The position numbers and the translations under genes are program-made. DNA of 64,000 nucleotides from Poecilobothrus nobilitatus (taxonomy: Eukaryota; Arthropoda; Insecta; Diptera; Dolichopodidae): positions 145,867,447 through 145,931,446 of the forward strand of contig OX352772.1 of the NCBI GenBank assembly GCA_947095535.1, written 5' to 3'. This document shows, one piece after another, positions 52,622-64,000 of this stretch. Positions within the stretch are counted from its first letter, which is position 1. Each line of letters begins with the position of its first letter. The notes under the pieces are model-generated. The model was not told where the DNA came from and made no database searches. It saw only the letters and a program-made list of their open reading frames with translations.

Positions 52622-53592
52622 ATGAGCAAACTATGTAAAATTTGCAAAAAACAATTCCATCGTAAAACAAAAGGAATACAGTGCAGTGGTATTTGCCAAA
52701 ACGTTTTCCACCTAAAATGTGCATCGGTTGCTGATGAACTTTTTAATGCTGTCCAGGCAGGAAGTGCGACTTGGAAATGCAATGACTGTCCTAGTAAAAG
52801 TAATGAATCGTTAGTTGTGCTGGGTGACAAAGAAAGTGAAGACGAGTTGAACAATGAATTCTATACTATTAGTAATAACGAAAAGGATTTAACCGTACGC
52901 AAGCCATCCGATTGTGTAGGAGAAAATCTATATAATTGCTTGCAACAATTAGCGTTCGCTGTTAATGGCATTCACAACACATTAACTTTGTTAACTTTGG
53001 AAGAGAATAGCACTCTCAAAAAATAAATTAAACTTAACGAGGATAGGACATATAAACTAGAAACTTTGGTAAACAAATTGCAAGGGGAAATAAATGGGAT
53101 TGAACAACATAAAAACCAGTCCAATATTATAATTTCCGGGCTAACTTCTAACTTAGACAATACAAAAAATACTGTTGTACCATATTTGATAAAATTCAAG
53201 CCAAAATTCCTAAGGAAAACATTTTAAGTGTTACTTGTTTAAATAAGCATAACAATAATAAGGAAAATAAAAATACTTTATACTTGGTAAAAATGAAAAT
53301 CGATAAAGATAAAGAAGAAGCTATGACGAAGATCTCTAACTACCGAAACCTTTTCACAGTTGAAGTAGGTCTTGAAAAATATGGCAAAAAGCAAAATTTT
53401 TTTCGTCCACATCTTACCTCTCTTCAATCTAAATTACATTATGAGGCTAGACAGCTTAAAATCGCTGGAAAATGTCAATATCTGTGGATCAAGAATAATA
53501 AAATTTATTTACGACAAAATGAAAACACAAAGTTATTTAGAATTGAAAATTTTAATGACATTAAATTTGCTAAAACTAAACTTTTCAAATAA
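52622..53592 (+). pseudogene. LINE 1 ORF1 protein with PHD-like finger
   Basis: The N-terminus has a zinc finger of the ORF1 type: CKICKKQF, CSGICQNVFHLKC, WKCNDC (Cys/His spacing like PHD). TAA at 53024-53026 and a shifted central part; the C-terminal piece 53284-53592 has YEARQLKIAGKCQYLWIKN, typical of ORF1 ends in CR1-like LINEs. It would bind the RNA template. Broken in at least two places. Confidence 0.7.
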
Positions 53593-53599
53593 ATACAAT

Positions 53600-54766
53600 A
53601 TAGATAAAATAATTTTTCCAAAACATTCATTTTTGATTAATAAAATTTCTTTCTTTGTTATTCTCACATTATTACACATAAATTTGGATTTAATTAACTT
53701 TTCAAGTAAAATAACTTTAAATAACATAACCTATAATATTATATTAGTAATTTGTTCTTTTTATTTTTACATTCTAATTACAACAACAACTTTAATTAAC
53801 ATAACCTATAGCATTGTCTTAGATCTTTGTTTTTTTTTATTTTACTTTTTTATATCTACATAATTCTATATTTAATTTATATTTCATAGCAAACAATTTG
53901 TCAAAATCAGCAATTTCAGTTTTATACAGTATACAGATTAACTCATTTATAAACAATTGGTCAACTAACGTCTTTAAATATAATTTATTATTTCTTATAT
54001 ATTTTACTACAATTTATATCTCAACAATAACAAGTAAATTTAATATAAACTTAATCTATTTTACAATTTTTATAACTCCTAAAATTATATTTTGCTTTTT
54101 CAGACTAAATTCTTATCCTTTAACTTTAAACTATTCAACTTTAAATATTAACCTTAAACAATTACACATTGCTCGTATTTACATTTCATATATTTCAAAT
54201 TTTTCTACATTATTATATTTACGACTAAATCTATTTCACTTATTATTATTTTTCTCAAAATTATCTATTAACTTTAAACTTTACAATTTTAAACACTAAT
54301 TTTAAGCAATTATACATTGGCCATATTTACATTTTATACATTTCAAATTTTTCTACATTATTATATGTACGACAAAATCTAATTCACTTATTAATTTTTT
54401 TTCAAAATTTTCAATTAACTTTAAACTTTACAATTTTAAACACTAATTTTAAACAATTATACTTTGGCCATATTTACATTTTATATATTTCAAATTTTTC
54501 TACATTATTATACATAGTTACGAATAAATGTAATTCACTTATTAATTCTAATTCAAATTATCCACCTATGATATTATATAAAAACATCTTAATACTATAT
54601 AAAAAAATAATATATATAAACATACATATCAATCTTCTAGTAGTCTTTTTTTTTTTGGTCAGCTGCTAAATTTAATATTACATAAAAATATAATAAATAT
54701 TAATTTTGACAGATTACAACTGTTAATTTTAACTCATGCTATACAAATTATTACTTTATACTCTAT
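53600..54766. repeat. AT-rich inter-ORF region with ~147 bp tandem repeats
   Basis: CAAATTTTTCTACATTATTATA recurs at about 54196, 54344 and 54491 with neighbouring CACTTATTA and ACTTTAAACTTTACAATT, so about 54158-54545 is a tandem array of period ~147. The rest is low-complexity. Hydrophobic open frames here reflect T-rich composition. Confidence 0.7.
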
Positions 54767-56149
54767 ATGCACTTAGATGAAATAGAAAACGTAGAAAGCC
54801 ATTTCAAGGTGGCACATTACCTAAATTACGACCATAATTCAATGAGTGTAAAGTATCAAAATAATTTTAACATTTTGTACTTAAACATGCAAAGTTTAAG
54901 AAAAAAAATCTTTGAATTAGAAACATTAAACAAGAATTGTAAATGTAACATAGATGTAATATTGTTCTAACTGAAATATGCCTACTTTCTTCTGAGAATA
55001 AATTTTTCAATCTATCAGGATATGATTCATATTTCATTAATAGAGACAAACCATATGGTGGAATCGCTATCTATATAAAAAATCACTATTCTAGTAATAT
55101 TACTATTACTGAAGAATTTGACAATAGCCAAATATTAGGTATTAAGATAATGAAGCAAAACTTTAATATTGTTGGAATTTATAGATCGCACGAAACACGT
55201 CCTACTAATTTTATTAATAGAATCGATGAATTGACTTCCAACTACAAAAGATCTATAATAGTAGGTGATTTCAATCTTGACTTGCTAAATATAAACAACC
55301 AGGATATAGTCTCATATAAGGAAATGCTGCTAAGTAATGGTTTCTTTATCTGCAATAAGATTTCTGAAACTTTCGCTACCAGATTTGGATCACAATCTAA
55401 AACAATAATTGATCATTTTCTAACCGACATTGTAGACAAAAAATATAATTTACATGTCTTAGATTGTTCCTTATCTGATCATCAAATGCTTTTAATCAGT
55501 ACAAAACATATAAAAAATAATAATTGTAATAATATTCAATACAAAACCGTTTGAAATTACACCAATATTACTAACAATGATTTCTGGCTAAATTCTGAAT
55601 CATACAATGATGTTGATCAAATCATTGATAATCTCTCTGCTTTAATAAATAATAATACGGAGCGTATTGAAATAAGAAATGTTAAAAAAAAAGATATGGA
55701 TAACTGAAGAGATTTTATGTGTTATGAAAATCAGAGATTCCTTTTTTAAATATAAGAAGCAACACGTGAATAATACTCATATTAACAACTTGTATATTCA
55801 ATATAGAGATAGAGTTAAAAAATTAGTTATTGAGGCAAAAAAAAAATATTGCTTGGACAAAATCTCTTTATATCCGAGTGATACAAAAAAACTTTGGAAT
55901 TTATATAAGGAGATTATACTTAATACTGATACATCCGTTTCAAAAAACCAAGTTAAAACTCTATTCCAGAATGAGAAAATGTTAGATAATCCAAAAGACA
56001 TTTCCGAATGTTTCAATAATTTCTTTGTCAATGTAACCAAGGAAATAAACATATCTAATACAATTATTGATCATGTTTATTTAAGCCAATTCAGTCGTAC
56101 CATTTTATTACGTTTAATATTACTTTTTAATGAACTTTATTATTTTTAA
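54767..56149 (+). pseudogene. LINE 1 ORF2: apurinic-type endonuclease, reverse transcriptase missing
   Basis: FNILYLNMQSLRKK starts the endonuclease; a frameshift at about 54965; NIVGIYRSHETRP, IIVGDFNLDLL, IIDHFLTD and CSLSDHQMLLIS carry its catalytic Asp/Asn/His motifs. A following helical linker (YRDRVKKLVIEAKKKYC, FFVNVTKEI) leads to where the reverse transcriptase should start; instead the sequence falls to 3' untranslated-type DNA. Confidence 0.75.
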
Positions 56150-57147
56150 TGAATATTATTTATATAAACTTTATCAGACCAGACAGCTCAGGCTACGGTC
56201 AAATAAATAAACTTGTATTACTAAACACTTTATATAAAATAATAATTAATGTAATCTAAATTATAAAATACGATAATAAAGAAAAATAAAAAAAAAAAAA
56301 TTTCATATTCCGTATTCTAAAAAAAATGGACATAGGTGTTCGAAAAGTTGTCCTTGCTGTCAAAACTCACCTGCTTGTTCAATTAATGTTAAAAATATTT
56401 TATGTGTGCATTTCGTGGTCAATCATGTTTTGAAAATCATAAGGCTTCCAGTTCAAAAAATAGAAGCACCTGTGAAGAAATTAGGAAATGCAAATCTTGT
56501 TTTAAAGTTTATAAAAGTTGTAGGACTCATATATGTGGTGAATATTTTTGTAAAATTTGCGATAATCATGTTCCTGAAAACCATAAATGCTTCATTCAGC
56601 AAGACAAAACAAAAGTAAATTTTGAAAACTGCATTTACGTATTTTATGATTTAGAAACAAAACAAGAAGAAATTAACTCTACAAAAATAAAAGAACATGT
56701 TCCAAGTTTATGTGTGGCTCAACTGAGATGCTTTAAATGTATAAACATTGATTCTCTATACTTCTGTCAAAAATGTAAATTAAGAGAAAGAATTTTTAAA
56801 ACGAAAAATGTGATAGAGGATTTCATGGAATTTATTTTAAAATTAAGAAAGGAATTCAAAAAGATTATCATAATTGCTCATAATGGGCAGGCGTTTGACC
56901 ATCAGTTTATTCTGAATTATATACTCAATAAAACTGTACTTGAACCAAAGTTAATTATGCGAGGTACAAAAATTATTGTTATGATAATTGATAATATAAA
57001 ATTTATTGATTCTATGAACTACTTTCCTATGGCCTTGGCAAAATTACCGAAAGCTTTTAATTTATCGATCAATTTGAAAAAGGGTTATTTTGCACATCTA
57101 TTTAATAAATTGGAAAATGAAAATTACATTGGCACACTTCCAGCAAT

Positions 57148-60100
57148 TTTTTTTTTTTTTTTCGAGGGTTGGTGGAAAACTCGAAGGTCACCAAGAGGAA
57201 CTGCACGTGCTTCCTCAGGGTAGTGTTGGACTTTAACCAACCAAAACCACCCCCTTTTAAAACCAAACTTTAGGATGGAACCTTTAATACGAATGTACAG
57301 TTTGGTTTTGCGGATAGGGATGTGGGAAGGATAATTGGGAAAATTGGAATTGGGAAATTTGGATTATGGGGGATAGGTAGGAAAATTTTGAGGGACATTT
57401 TGAAGAAAGATGTTGATGTTCTTCTTAAACTTAAGTAAATCGTACACATAAGAATAATCAACTTTAGGGAACACATGCGATGGTATATGGTTCCACAGGC
57501 GGGACGTGCGCATGACACACGAATTTTCATAAGCTGTATTTCGCCATCTTGAAATCTCTACATGGTAAGGATGAGCTTCTGCTGCCTGCCTTGTTTCTCG
57601 CTGGAAAACTTTGAGCGGAGGCATTAACTGTTTTAATTCATTCGAGCAGGAGTTAATCCCTACGAGATATCTATAAGACAAGGTTAGTGACCCAACTGTG
57701 CGACGATGACTGAGTTGAGTGAGCATTGAAGTTACACTGGGGTCGTTGATAAGACGAATAGCTCTGTTTTGCACATTATCTAGGTAACACAGCGCTGTTT
57801 GAGGGCCTGCAGCCCAAATGTTTGCATTATACTCCATTTTCGGCCGAATGTACGTTTTATAGATATTGAGAAGATCAGATGCAGAAAAGTAAGTTTTGCA
57901 GCGATACAAAAAACCCAAACATTTAGCTGCATCCTTAGCTATACCAAAAATGTGATTTGACCAAGTCGATTTTTGGTTTAACTCGATACCCAACATGTTT
58001 AAATCTGTTGAATGCTGCAAAACCTCTCCCTGGAATAATAGGTTGGGAATAGTAGTGGCAATATTTCGCGAGATCAGACAGTATTGGGTTTTTTTCGTGT
58101 TGAAATCAACTCTGTTGACTTCACCATATTTTTGAATTTTGGATAAATCGTTATTTAGCTCACTAATAGTGAAATTTTTTGCTGTTGTATTAATCTGGTG
58201 ATTAGTGTTACAGCGGCTATGAAATTCATAGGAAGCTACAAGGGTGCTGTCGTCTGCGAAACTATGGATCGGATTAGAGGTTAAAGAAAGTAGGTCATTA
58301 ATAAATATTAAGAAAAGAGTGGGGGATAAAACTGATCCTTGCGGGACACATTTACATTTATTTTGAATTTGTCAGATGAATATCCATCGACCAGTACACG
58401 AATCGTACGATTCGAAAGGAAATCTCCAATCCATTTTAGAAAGACCCTACCTAGACCTATTGCTTTGCATTTTGCCAATAGAGCATCGTGCCAAACTCGA
58501 TCGAAAGCTTTAGAAATATCAAGAGCCACAACATCAGATTCACCAGAATGATGAAGGCTAATGCTTAGCTTCTCACAAAGGTAAGTCATGAGATCACCGG
58601 TTGAACGACGGGCTTTGAACCCGTATTGAAGATCATGAAGCGGACCTTTGTGATCCAGGTATTTCAGAAGCTTTTGGTTCACAATTTTCTCCATTATTTT
58701 GGATAGGACCGAAGTTATAGCAATAGGGCGGTAGTTGGAGGAATCGCTTTTATTACCTTTTTTGGCAATTGGGAAAACATGTGCAACCTTCCATTGGGTA
58801 GGATGAATACCCGAAGTGAAGGAGAGGTAGAAAAGGTTACGCAGAGGTTTCGAAATACTGGAGTGGGTATTTTTAAGCACCATGGTGGTTATACCATCTG
58901 GACCGGCTGACTTATTTGTATCAAGATTTTTCAAGATTTTCATCACCGCCCGCGTCCTAAAGTAAATTTTTCCAAAGGAGCAGCCAACTTGGGGAACAGA
59001 AGGTGGCATCTGAGCTGACTGTGGCAGTGTCGAATTAGAAGCGAATTGCTTGCCAAATAAGTTCGCTTTCTCTCTAGAACCTGATACTGTTTTGCTATTA
59101 TTATCAACAAGTGGTGGAAAAGAAGACCCTCTAACGTCTTCTTTTAGACTTTTAGCAAATGTCCAAAAGGATTTGCTATTCTTTGGCATGTGGATGACCT
59201 TACGTTTCAAGACCTTGGTTGAACAAGAATTTTTGCTTGTTGATAACTCTCTTGCATCGGTTTCTCACCACTATATAGTTGGCCCTGTGAGCCTCCGATC
59301 TATTGTTTTGATACAGTTTAAAAGCCTCCTCTTTTCTAAAAATGGCTTCTTTGCAAACGCGATTAAACCAAGATTTGGGCCTCCTCTTAACAGATATCAC
59401 GGAATGAGGAATGAATAACCTCATTCCAAGTAAAATAGTTTCACTAATCGCATTTCCAGCAAAGTTAACATTCTTATTACGGAAGCAGAATGACCAATCA
59501 AATGTTCTAAAAAAGTTGTTAAGAGCCTCCCAGTCAGCATGGCGATCCTAGTGGGATTTTTAACAAGTTGAGAAAGGTGGAACAGTGTGGAGAATAGTTC
59601 AACTTGTTTTCCAATTGAGTTTTGACTCGGGGAGATGTTGCTCGAAAAATGAAGCCAGTCCCTGTTATGAATGTTCAAATCTCCCGCCAGAACAATTTCA
59701 GATTCTGGAGATGCGTCCAAAATTTCATTGAGCTGGTTCGATAGATTTTCAATTTCCATAGCAGTTTCTTGTTCATTTAAGTTGGGTGATCTGTATAGAA
59801 AACAGAAATGTATGACATGCTTTCCAACGAGAATTTTTACCCAAATGTAGTGGAAGGTTGGGCTAGAACATTTATAGTTTGGAAGTGTGTTGAAAGCAAT
59901 GTCATTTTTTATATAGGTAGCGATACCTCTTTTGGGTACGAAGTGTGAAATAAGTGAGTAGCCGGTAACATTAAAGTTACCATTGTGATTACTGACTTGT
60001 GTTTCACATAAGGCTAAAATTGCTGGTTTAATTGAACTAAGATGGCACTCGATGGCATGAAAATTCGTTTGCAACCCGCGTATATTACAGAAATTAATAT

Positions 60101-60902
60101 TAAAATTGGTAATTTTGTTGGAAAACAATTAATGCAAAACAAAAAAGCAATAAAAAAAACCAGAATAACGTTAAAATTTAAATTTAATTTAAAATTATAA
60201 TCAAAATCGGAATTAAAATAGAATCAAATTGTAATTAAACCAAGATTAACCAAAATCAAAATCTGAATTAAAATGAATTAAAGTATGTAATTTAAGATTA
60301 CAGCAAAAATTGAAATGAACAAAAATTAAAATTTAATCAAAATTAAAATCGAAATCAAAAGTAAAAGTGTACGATTTAAATAACCCGAGCTTGACAACAC
60401 TTTAAAATAAATTATTAACAATATCAATACCTTGATATCGTACTAATAATTTTAATATTTTAATATTTTGCTTTGAGCGAGCAAATGGTTTATAACAACG
60501 TTCAACAGTTTTTAATATAATCTTTTAAGTGACCTTATTGAACACAGGTACAACCACAAACTCACCAAAAACAAAACTTACCACCAGAAATTAATAAATT
60601 AAATTACGGTAATAACTATGGTGGTATTAAAAAAAATTGAGCGAATTGAGAACGAAAGAAGAACTCCAGCATCCATCATACGGCTGGGAGGGAGATAGAT
60701 ATAAAAATTGTTTTGTTTACGACAAATTGATTTTAAGATGAAACAAGAAACAAAAAATAAATGTAAATTAAAGTAAACAAAACCAACCGAGCGCGTTTAA
60801 TTAGAAGTTATAATTGTAAAACTAACAATTATTCGAATTTAATAAATAGATATGTAGTTCAAAAAATTAAAATCAAAAATAAAAAAAAAATAAAAAAAAA
60901 AT
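57148..60902 (-). mobile_element. LINE 2: non-LTR retrotransposon inserted in PolB
   Basis: A T run at 57146-57160 is the poly(A) tail on the minus strand. Removing 57148 to about 60903 rejoins PolB in frame (LPA...YYN), and AATT is present on both sides (57144-57147, 60904-60907), a short target duplication. It is less AT-rich than its surroundings, which suggests a younger insertion. ORF1 was not found; 60130-60900 is non-coding 5' sequence. Confidence 0.85.
57364..60128 (-). pseudogene. LINE 2 ORF2: endonuclease plus reverse transcriptase
   Basis: Endonuclease from 60128 (FNINFCNIRGL, LALCETQVSNH, VLAGDLNIHNRDW). Frame changes near 59560-59420 and 59210. Reverse transcriptase: SAGPDGITTMVL, NYRPIAITSVLSKIMEK, YGFKARRST, catalytic VALDISKAFDRVWH, then a frameshift near 58345 into PQGSVLSPTLFLIFINDLL and the FADDS active site near 58255. 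The C-terminal part to 57364 (LGFLYRCKTYFS, YIRPKMEYNANIW). Jockey/CR1-like by eye. Confidence 0.85.
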
Positions 60903-63028
60903 AAATTAAATACTATAACTCTAATACAATGAAAGCAGATGAGCGTAATGAATTTTTAATGTGGTATGAACAAAATAGAAACTCAGAATTTAATATGGAG
61001 AAAGATATTTTAGAATACTGCAAAAATGATGTTGAAATTCTAACTAAAGCATGTCAGGTTTTCAGAAATTTTTTTTTAGAAGAATGTAATGTTGAACCGT
61101 TTTTAGAAGCAACAACAATAGCTTCCGCCTGTAATCTTGTATATAGAAGAAACTTTCTCAAATTGAATACTATAGGAATTATACCAAGAAAAGGATATAG
61201 GATGGTAGACAATCAGTCAAAAATTGCCATGCAATGGCTTATTTGGAAAAAAGATTTGAGAAAAATTGATTTGAAATGTGCATTTAATGGAAAAGAAAAA
61301 CAAATCGGAAATGTTAAAGTCGATGGATTTTGCGAAGAGACTAAAGAAATATTTGAATTTTACGGTTGCTATTATCATGGACATCCAAAATGTTTAACAA
61401 ACCAGAGGGATATACCATTACATGATAACTCTGGCGATACTTTGAATCTACGATATGAAAAAACATTAATGAGATCAGAGTTTATAAAATCATGTGGATA
61501 TAAAGTTATTAAGATGTGAGATTGTTATTGAATTCCGGGAGCTAATGAGACACAATGAAAATACGAGATATTTAGAAAATCATTCATTAATTAATTTAGT
61601 TCCTTTAAATCCTCGTGATGCATTTTATGGCGGAAGAACGGGAAATACTTACACATATTATAAATGTAAACAAGGAGAAAAAATTAAATACATAGATGTA
61701 TGTTCCTTATACCCATATGTTTCCAAACGAGGAAAATTTCCCATAAACCATCCTAAGATTTATGTTGGAGAAGATACTTGCTCCAAGTTAAACAGAATGA
61801 CTATTGACGGTATTATTAAATGTAAAATCTTACCACCAACAAATCTATTACACCCCGTGTTACCTGTCAAACAAAATAATAAATTGATGTTCTCACTATG
61901 TAACACTTGTAGTGAACAAAAATATCAAGCAAAATACTGTGAACATACAGACGATGAAAGAGCATTAGTAGGTACTTGGGTAATTGATGAAATTGAAAAA
62001 GCAATTGAAAAAGGGTATAAACTTTTAAATATTTATGAAGTTTGGGAATACGAAACAGTAAACTATGACAATTGCAATGGTATTGATGGTTTATTCACTA
62101 AAATGATGAATACATTTATAAAGATTAAACAAGAAGCTTCTGGGTGGCCAATAAAATGTCAAACTCAAAAAGAAAAGGAAGAATATATTGATAGTTTTTT
62201 TGAAAAGGAAGAAATTAAATTAGAATACGATAAAGTAGTTAATAATCCTGGTTTAAAGTCTTTTGCTAAGATTATTTTAAACTCATTCTGGGGAAAATTT
62301 GGGCAAAGATAAAATCAACAACAAACCAGCATAATAAATCAACCTTTTAAACTTTATGAGTTAATAACAAACCCTTCTATAGAAGTATGTCACACATTTC
62401 CAGTAAATGAAGAAAACATAGTGATTAGCTGGAAATATAAAGAAGAAGCAGTAACTTCTTTATCTACTGTCGACGTAAGTATCGCTGCTTATACAACAAC
62501 ACATGCTCGTCTTCAACTTTACAGTTAACTAGAGAAGTTGGATAGTAGAGTATTATATTATGACACCGATTCAGTGTTGCATATTAGCCAAGAAGGAGAA
62601 TATTAACCAGAAATAGGTGAATTTATAGGCGACGTTACTGATGAATTAGAATGTTATGGTATAGGAAGTTATAGTACAGAATTTGTAAGTGGTGGTCCCA
62701 AGAACTACGCTTACAAAATTTACTGTACAAAAGATAATACAGAAAAAATTGTTTGTAAAGTTAAAGGATTCTCTCTTAGTTATGAAGCTTCTCTAAAAAT
62801 CAATTTTAATAGCATAAAGGCAGCAGTTTTAAAATCATTGAATAGTGCAGACACATACGTCATTTCAGAAAATATTCGTCGAAATAAAAATCATGAGGTA
62901 CTTACGATTCCCGAAATAAAAAATATCAACCAAAATCGGAAAAACGAAAATTTAATGATGAAGATGGTAGTTCTTTACCGTATGGATATAACAGAAAAAA
63001 GCAAATTTTGATAAGTAAATCAAAATAG

Positions 63029-63437
63029 TATTTATTCAAATTTGAACATTTTTATTTGTATTGTAAAAATATTTGTTTGTATATTAATTTAAAATTTTTA
63101 AGAATGTAATAAAGATTTAAACAAAAAAATTCTACATGTAAAAGTAGACATAATTTACATACATATTATACGGTTCTATACTTTCGATTTCTTTTATGAT
63201 CATTACATTTTTCAGAATCTTAATAAATTATTAATTATTATCTTGTTATTACTAGAATACTGTAATTTTTTAAAACCAGGAACTATACTATCATAGAATC
63301 ATTCAACTTTTACATTATATTCTTTTTATATCAATTCCTTGCTTGGACTAGATAACTAGTGATTTGCATACTCGTATATAATTTAACAATAACAAAAACA
63401 AGTCTTAAATTTTATTTTTAGTTTAAAACTAGAAATT
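63029..63437. other. Spacer between PolB and the right terminal repeat
   Basis: AT-rich, no open frame or repeat recognised. Confidence 0.5.
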
Positions 63438-64000
63438 TTTGAATTATTTTTTATTCCATACAAAAACAAAAAAAAACAAAAAAACATAAATGCAAATCAA
63501 GAGTAAAGGTATATCTTTGGTTTAATCAGTTCCATATTTTTGATTTGCTGTTTGTTTGCTTTTTATTCATATTTTCTGAACATTCTTAAAAAATAAAAAA
63601 AATATCTTACACGAAATGCAGTCGGCTAATTAATGACTTTCGTTTTCTCTTTTCTTCTATAAATTCTTCTATCCAGAAGAGACCACATTTTTATGTAAGC
63701 AAAAAAAAAAATCTATATCTTACTTTAATTTTTTTTCTTTATGCTAACAAAAAAAAAAAAACAAAAAAAACAAAAACAAAAACAGGATTACACTTTTTCT
63801 TTTCAATTTGAAAGATTCGCTATAGATTTAAACATAAAAAATTTTTTTCTGTTTTTTTCTTACTACTTTTATATGTGCGCCTAGTATTTAAACTTCAGTT
63901 ATACAATTTTGTTTATTAAGGGTCGACCCTACTTTAAATTGTTTAACACTTGACTTGCTACTATAAAACCATTTGGAACTTATAAGTTAACAACCCATAC
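63438..64000 (-). repeat. Right terminal inverted repeat of element D (runs off the window)
   Basis: Reverse complement of 40465-41066 with small gaps and a few substitutions (GGGTCGACCC here against GGGTCGGAAC in the left copy). Its outer end is beyond 64000, so element D is at least 23.5 kb, of which about 9 kb is inserted LINE and repeat DNA. Confidence 0.8.

Larger units (their letters stand above)
52497..56300 (+). mobile_element. LINE 1: CR1-like non-LTR retrotransposon lacking reverse transcriptase
   Basis: Inserted in PolB after YCE (about 52497) and ending in a poly(A) at 56288-56300. It carries ORF1 pieces, a 147-bp tandem array and an ORF2 with endonuclease only. The reverse transcriptase domain is deleted, so this copy cannot move by itself. 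The left edge is approximate. Confidence 0.75.
51582..63028 (+). pseudogene. polB: Protein-primed family B DNA polymerase, element D (split by two LINEs)
   Basis: Exon 1 51582-51938, intron 51939-52003, then coding 52004-52496, 56301-57147 and 60908-63028. Visible in order: EPISWIKDTI, Cys-rich fingers (CPCCQNSPAC; CGEYFCKIC), exonuclease motif I FYDLET, II AHNGQAFDHQF, III YCKNDVEIL, KVDGFC, motif A IKYIDVCSLYP, motif B NSFWGKFGQR and motif C YYDTDS. Damage: frameshifts near 51830, 52230, 56400, 61515 and 62950; in-frame TAA codons after GQR and in QLYS/GEGEY-type positions near 62310-62610. All polymerase motifs are kept, unlike in element B. Confidence 0.9.

Noticed and set aside
53372..54299. 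Possible multi-pass membrane proteins
   Set aside because: T-rich inter-ORF region of LINE 1 with tandem repeats; hydrophobicity follows base composition.
1..64000. Alternative genetic code explaining the in-frame TGA/TAA/TAG codons
   Set aside because: All three stops appear inside genes, together with frameshifts and deletions, while intact genes use them as normal ends; decay explains them.
1..64000. tRNA, rRNA or riboswitch genes
   Set aside because: No cloverleaf, rRNA core or riboswitch consensus was recognised by eye; a tRNAscan/Infernal run would be needed to exclude them.

Overview
This window is very AT-rich eukaryotic DNA made almost entirely of mobile DNA. It holds several decayed Polinton/Maverick elements (the adintovirus-like, self-synthesising DNA transposons), nested with non-LTR retrotransposons and dispersed repeats. 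The Polinton gene set is clear: protein-primed family B DNA polymerase (PolB), integrase with a C-terminal chromodomain, packaging ATPase, adenain-type cysteine protease, double-jelly-roll major capsid protein (MCP) and penton-like minor capsid proteins. The dispersed repeats begin TATACCC and carry GTCCGTCC runs. Repeats of this look are common in fly genomes, so an insect, probably a dipteran, is the likely host; this is inference. No ordinary host gene was recognised with confidence.

Layout. Element A (1 to about 17.7 kb) is one Polinton lineage: PolB N-terminal part (-), small accessory genes, MCP, minor capsid protein, protease and a phospholipase A2-domain protein (all -), then ATPase, two structural-type proteins and integrase (+), followed by two minus-strand genes of unknown role. 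Element B (about 17.96 to 35.3 kb) is a second lineage. Its left module (conserved minus-strand gene, ATPase, small basic protein, acidic protein, start of penton) is present in three tandem units, one with a large internal deletion. The module is followed by penton, a glycine-rich minor protein, MCP, protease, integrase, an inverted PolB and a Gln-rich protein. A repeat (35.4-37.4 kb) and a quiet stretch lead to fragment C (38.6-40.4 kb), the C-terminal half of an A-type PolB flanked by inverted arms. Element D (about 40.4 kb to beyond the window) is a sister of B with inverted terminal repeats at 40465-41066 and 63438-64000. Its PolB has been split by two LINEs in opposite orientations.

How the genes work together. 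In family terms, the integrase inserts the element, PolB copies it, and the ATPase, protease, MCP, penton and minor proteins would assemble a virion. Nearly every long gene here carries frameshifts, nonsense codons, deletions or insertions, so these look like dead or dying copies; several small genes are intact. The most interesting signals are: a run of short hairpins inside one conserved gene of D; a reiterated TACAATGTTG motif between PolB and the Gln-rich gene, shared by B and D; a spliceosomal intron at the same place in both PolB genes; tandem duplications whose junctions fall in capsid genes in both A and B; and inversion of the PolB/Gln-rich module between B and D.
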